The notes beneath the pieces were generated by a model. It saw only the letters and a program-made list of their open reading frames with translations, had not been told where the DNA came from and ran no database searches. The translations under genes were made by a program, and so were the position numbers. A DNA stretch of 20,524 bases from Plantago elongata (Eukaryota > Streptophyta > Magnoliopsida > Lamiales > Plantaginaceae), in assembly GCA_036897095.1 (NCBI GenBank), contig JAYMSP010003241.1, forward strand, positions 1 to 20,524, given 5' to 3'. Positions 20,168 through 20,524 of the stretch are shown piece after piece (within the stretch, counting starts at the first letter, position 1; every line of letters begins with the position of its first letter).

Positions 20168-20524
20168 TGTTAGACCATTGTTGAAACTAATGTTGCTACA
20201 ACAATATCTACAACATCCACCGGTCCGGTTTTATGCACTTTAGGTTTAATCGGTTAATTATCATTCTTTACTAACACTTACCTAGTTCCACGTGTGTTTA
20301 GTCTTTGTGTCATGCATGAGTCTTCTTATATCAAGAAAGACACCAAAGAAATCGTATCTCAACAAGATATCAAGACCGGTTGGTTCTTGGAGTGAACAAG
20401 AAGCAATAGACTCTTAGCAGTTGAGATTTTGTGGACTCTTGAAGATAAGGATAAGCAACAAAACCCATGGACTTGATCCGGTCAGATTGAACATCTATAA
20501 ATACAAGATCGAGCTCATTGTGAA
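20168..20524 (+). mobile_element. Probable 5' part of an LTR (copia-like), cut by the window end
   Basis: It begins TGTTAGACC, a good LTR start (TG). It holds a G-box CACGTG (20289-20294) and a TATA box TATAAATA at 20496-20503, followed by what could be the transcription start region. The compositional change from the AT-rich DNA before it is clear. The remainder, including any matching end, lies outside the window, so this is a pattern-based call. Confidence 0.4.
20496..20503 (+). promoter_or_regulatory. TATA box in the right-end LTR-like sequence
   Basis: TATAAATA is preceded by GAACATC and followed by CAAGATCGAGC, resembling plant core promoters. It could also serve a gene beyond the window end rather than an LTR. 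Confidence 0.4.

Overview
The window looks like nuclear DNA of a flowering plant, most likely a eudicot. It is AT-rich, has GT-AG spliced introns in its one gene, and is otherwise filled with decayed retroelements of plant type (L1-like LINEs with DUF4283-type ORF1, tRNA-derived SINEs, copia-like LTRs, a Stowaway-like MITE). No prokaryotic gene layout is present. I cannot name a species.

Layout from left to right. Positions 1-324 and about 1930-2812 hold two diverged copies of one LTR-like repeat, separated by about 1.6 kb without a recognisable gene. Positions 2822-3855 are the 3' part of a LINE on the + strand, running tail-to-tail into the only intact gene. That gene (4073-6959, minus strand) is a nine-exon nuclear gene for a plastid iron superoxide dismutase of the FSD2/PAP9 type. 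All splice sites and all four iron ligands are present, and there is a long acidic C-terminal tail. Just upstream of it are a TATA box and a dense cluster of five GTAC tetranucleotides. Positions 7165-7868 are AT-rich with no gene. A 5'-truncated SINE follows (7882-7959), then a nearly full-length but dead L1-type LINE (about 7973-12870) with ORF1 and ORF2 relics.

From 12885 to 16790 the DNA is AT-rich and gene-free, with an ATT microsatellite/palindrome and a probable MITE. A complete-looking SINE of the same family as the first, with a perfect 10-bp target-site duplication, lies at 16802-16896. A second, distinct LINE relic that includes an RNase H-like domain occupies 17080-18965 on the minus strand. 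Positions 19000-20160 are rich in scattered AACATTAC-type motifs, resembling the subterminal region of a DNA transposon. The window ends in what looks like the first 357 bp of another LTR (from 20168).

Functionally only the superoxide dismutase is expected to make a protein: it would turn superoxide into hydrogen peroxide and oxygen in the chloroplast and, by family knowledge, may belong to the plastid RNA polymerase complex. Everything else is mobile-element debris. I found no convincing new gene system. The most testable observations are the GTAC cluster in front of the SOD gene, the SINE pair, and the threefold repeat at the SINE/LINE insertion site.
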